From the NCBI RefSeq assembly GCF_019904175.1, contig NZ_CP061913.1, forward strand, positions 2,604,001-2,668,000: a stretch of DNA of 64,000 bases, written 5' to 3'. This DNA comes from Dactylosporangium vinaceum (GTDB taxonomy: Bacteria; Actinomycetota; Actinomycetes; Mycobacteriales; Micromonosporaceae). Each line of letters starts with the position of its first letter. The first letter of the stretch is position 1. The notes beneath the pieces are model-generated. The model had not been told where the DNA came from and did no database searches. It was given only the letters and a program-made list of their open reading frames with translations. Both the position numbers and the translations under genes were made by a program. Positions 62,819 to 64,000 of this stretch are shown here, in pieces.

Positions 62819-63703
62819 TCCCTTGAGCGATCGGTGCAGGGACCTGGCCGTCGAGACGTTCAGGAAACAGTGGGCGACGCGGTCACCGAGCTGCCACTGC
62901 GGCTGGGTGAGGCCGTCCCAGAAGGTGTACACGTCCTTGCGCTCGTACAGCTGCGTCTCGCTCAGCCCGAGGAACCCGGCGACGAGCGTGAAGCACGCCT
63001 TGGACACCGTGGCGTTGAGCGCCTTCGGGTCGGCGGGGAACGGCCCGGCGGGCGCCGTCCACACCCCGACGAACTCGGTGTCGTGGTCCTCGGCGCACCC
63101 GACGGGCGTCACCGCGTCGACGCTCGTGTAGAAGCCCTCCGGCGTCAGGTCCCCGCCGTCGAGGTCGACGCACGTGAGCGCCAGGGGCGCCGCGCCCTTG
63201 AGCGAGTCGGCGAGGCTGCCGGTGCGCTCCTTCGGTGCGAAGAGGTCGTCGCTCGCCTCGGCCAGCCCGCACACGTAGGTCCGGGCGCCGCCCTTCCACG
63301 CGGCCGGGCGCGGCAGGGCCAGGAACGGGAACAGCCGGCCGGCGTGCCAGTCCCCGCCGACGAACTCGGTGACCTTCTGGCTGCAGTCGGCGTACGCGGC
63401 CCGCGCCGGGTCGGAGTCCCAGGCCGGCGGCTCGGTGCCGTCGGCCGCGCCGGTCGCCACCACTTCGACGGTGTGCGGGCCCGTGCAGGCCGTCTCGTCG
63501 AGCACCGCCCGGTCCGGCTGCTCGAACGCGCTGAACGGCCCGCCGGCCAGGCACTGCCCGACCGCCGGCGGCCGGAAGGCGGCGCTGGGCAGCATCGCCC
63601 ACCCGTTGGTCAGGTCCCGATCGGTGTGCGCGGGCGCACTGCAGGCCGCCGCGGCCAGGGCGACGGCCACGAGGAAGGGGAGCCCCTTAGTCCGCAAGCC
63701 CAT
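62792..63703 (-). CDS. Septum-formation-like lipoprotein
   Basis: Protein of 303 residues. Lipobox AAAC (Cys 21) follows the signal helix. The mature protein has two similar Cys-containing halves (VGQCLAG...ACTGPHTVEVVAT, LTCVDLDGG...VGCAEDHDTEFVGV), the pattern of septum-formation (PF13845-like) lipoproteins. Role unknown. Its ATG lies 17 nt inside the end of the DUF3105 gene, so the two are cotranscribed. Confidence 0.75.
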   Translation of the reverse strand: MGLRTKGLPFLVAVALAAAACSAPAHTDRDLTNGWAMLPSAAFRPPAVGQCLAGGPFSAFEQPDRAVLDETACTGPHTVEVVATGAADGTEPPAWDSDPARAAYADCSQKVTEFVGGDWHAGRLFPFLALPRPAAWKGGARTYVCGLAEASDDLFAPKERTGSLADSLKGAAPLALTCVDLDGGDLTPEGFYTSVDAVTPVGCAEDHDTEFVGVWTAPAGPFPADPKALNATVSKACFTLVAGFLGLSETQLYERKDVYTFWDGLTQPQWQLGDRVAHCFLNVSTARSLHRSLKGLGAQPLPA

Positions 63704-64000
63704 TGCTGCAGGGCGTTCCCGGTTCGAGGCTGGCGGTCTCGCGATACTTCTTGATGAACTGATCGACGCGCGGGTCGTCGGCCTTGTCGAGGCGCAGCTG
63801 GTATCCCCACGCCTGCAACGAGATCGGGCTCGGCTGCCCTTCGTAGGGGCTCATCAGCATGAAATCGTTGTTGCGCACCTTGCCCGCGAGCTTGTCGACA
63901 TCGCTCTTGGCCAGGCTCGGCTGGTAGGTGATCCACACGGCGCCGTGCTCGAGGCTGTGGACCGCGCGGCCTTCGACGACGGGCGCGGAGTACACGTCGC
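63687..64000 (-). CDS. DUF3105 protein, N-terminus beyond window
   Basis: The C-terminal 103 residues are visible. HSLEHGAVWITYQPSLAKSD and MLMSPYEGQPSPISLQAWG are hallmark DUF3105 stretches; the C-terminus holds a Cys (TPCSNGLAD). The reading frame is open to the right edge. Members are membrane-anchored proteins of unknown function with conserved His residues. It overlaps and probably leads the lipoprotein gene. Confidence 0.8.
   Translation of the reverse strand, partial: DVYSAPVVEGRAVHSLEHGAVWITYQPSLAKSDVDKLAGKVRNNDFMLMSPYEGQPSPISLQAWGYQLRLDKADDPRVDQFIKKYRETASLEPGTPCSNGLAD

Overview
This is a 64-kb chromosomal stretch of a very high-GC filamentous actinobacterium. Gene content fits the family Micromonosporaceae (Actinoplanes/Dactylosporangium-like); I cannot fix the genus. 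The signs are GTG/TTG starts, tightly packed operons, MacS/MacR-type signalling, LAL-type LuxR and LacI/CebR-type regulators, lipoproteins with classical lipoboxes, a Ser/Thr kinase with an external carbohydrate-binding-like domain and a PP2C phosphatase. There is no prophage, plasmid or secondary-metabolite cluster. The only intact mobile element is one IS701-family insertion sequence.

Layout. 0-7 kb: a GH18 chitinase lipoprotein cut by the window edge, a LAL-type LuxR regulator divergent from a PP2C phosphatase, and a PAS-GGDEF-EAL protein with degenerate catalytic motifs. 7-13.5 kb: an alpha-glucan block (GH63-like glucosidase divergent from an amylo-1,6-glucosidase, then a GT4 glycogen-synthase-like transferase). 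TTGATCAA palindromes sit in the two control regions of this block. 13.6-18.1 kb: a run of Ser/Thr kinase with CBM2-like ectodomain, patatin phospholipase, PlsC-like acyltransferase and Gfo/Idh oxidoreductase. 18.2-26 kb: a giant zinc-ribbon membrane protein, a small conserved protein, the IS701 element inserted exactly in a CTAG that forms both stop codons of two convergent genes, then ung-macS-macR. 26-34.5 kb: a degenerate flavohaemoglobin-like protein, citrate synthase, an eIF2B-like protein, DUF4097-like and zinc-ribbon membrane proteins, a STAS antagonist, a Ca2+/cation antiporter and a CheY-like regulator.

34.5-35.8 kb is the most unusual place: a 42-residue ORF with its own promoter and terminator, then five atypical tRNAs packed around an HNH nuclease gene. 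36-45 kb: GT2, a repeat-rich 850-residue protein, a DUF2334 deacetylase lipoprotein, an MFS exporter, a lipoprotein, an aldo-keto reductase and a CheY-like regulator. 45-51.5 kb: a complete oligopeptide ABC operon (permease, binding protein, permease, two ATPases). 51.9-56.3 kb: exonuclease III, a LacI regulator with two perfect operator-like palindromes but no sugar operon beside it, an 89-bp tandem repeat array carrying nested micro-ORFs, a pseudo-receiver, a P-loop kinase-like protein and a PNPOx-family protein. 56.3-64 kb: a secreted penicillin-acylase-family enzyme with a discoidin domain, a SNF2 helicase followed by a degenerate cyclase-like protein, a septum-formation-like lipoprotein and a DUF3105 protein cut by the window end.

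All calls come from reading the sequence. No database search was run, so family names rest on recognised motifs, and regulatory sites are pattern-based proposals.
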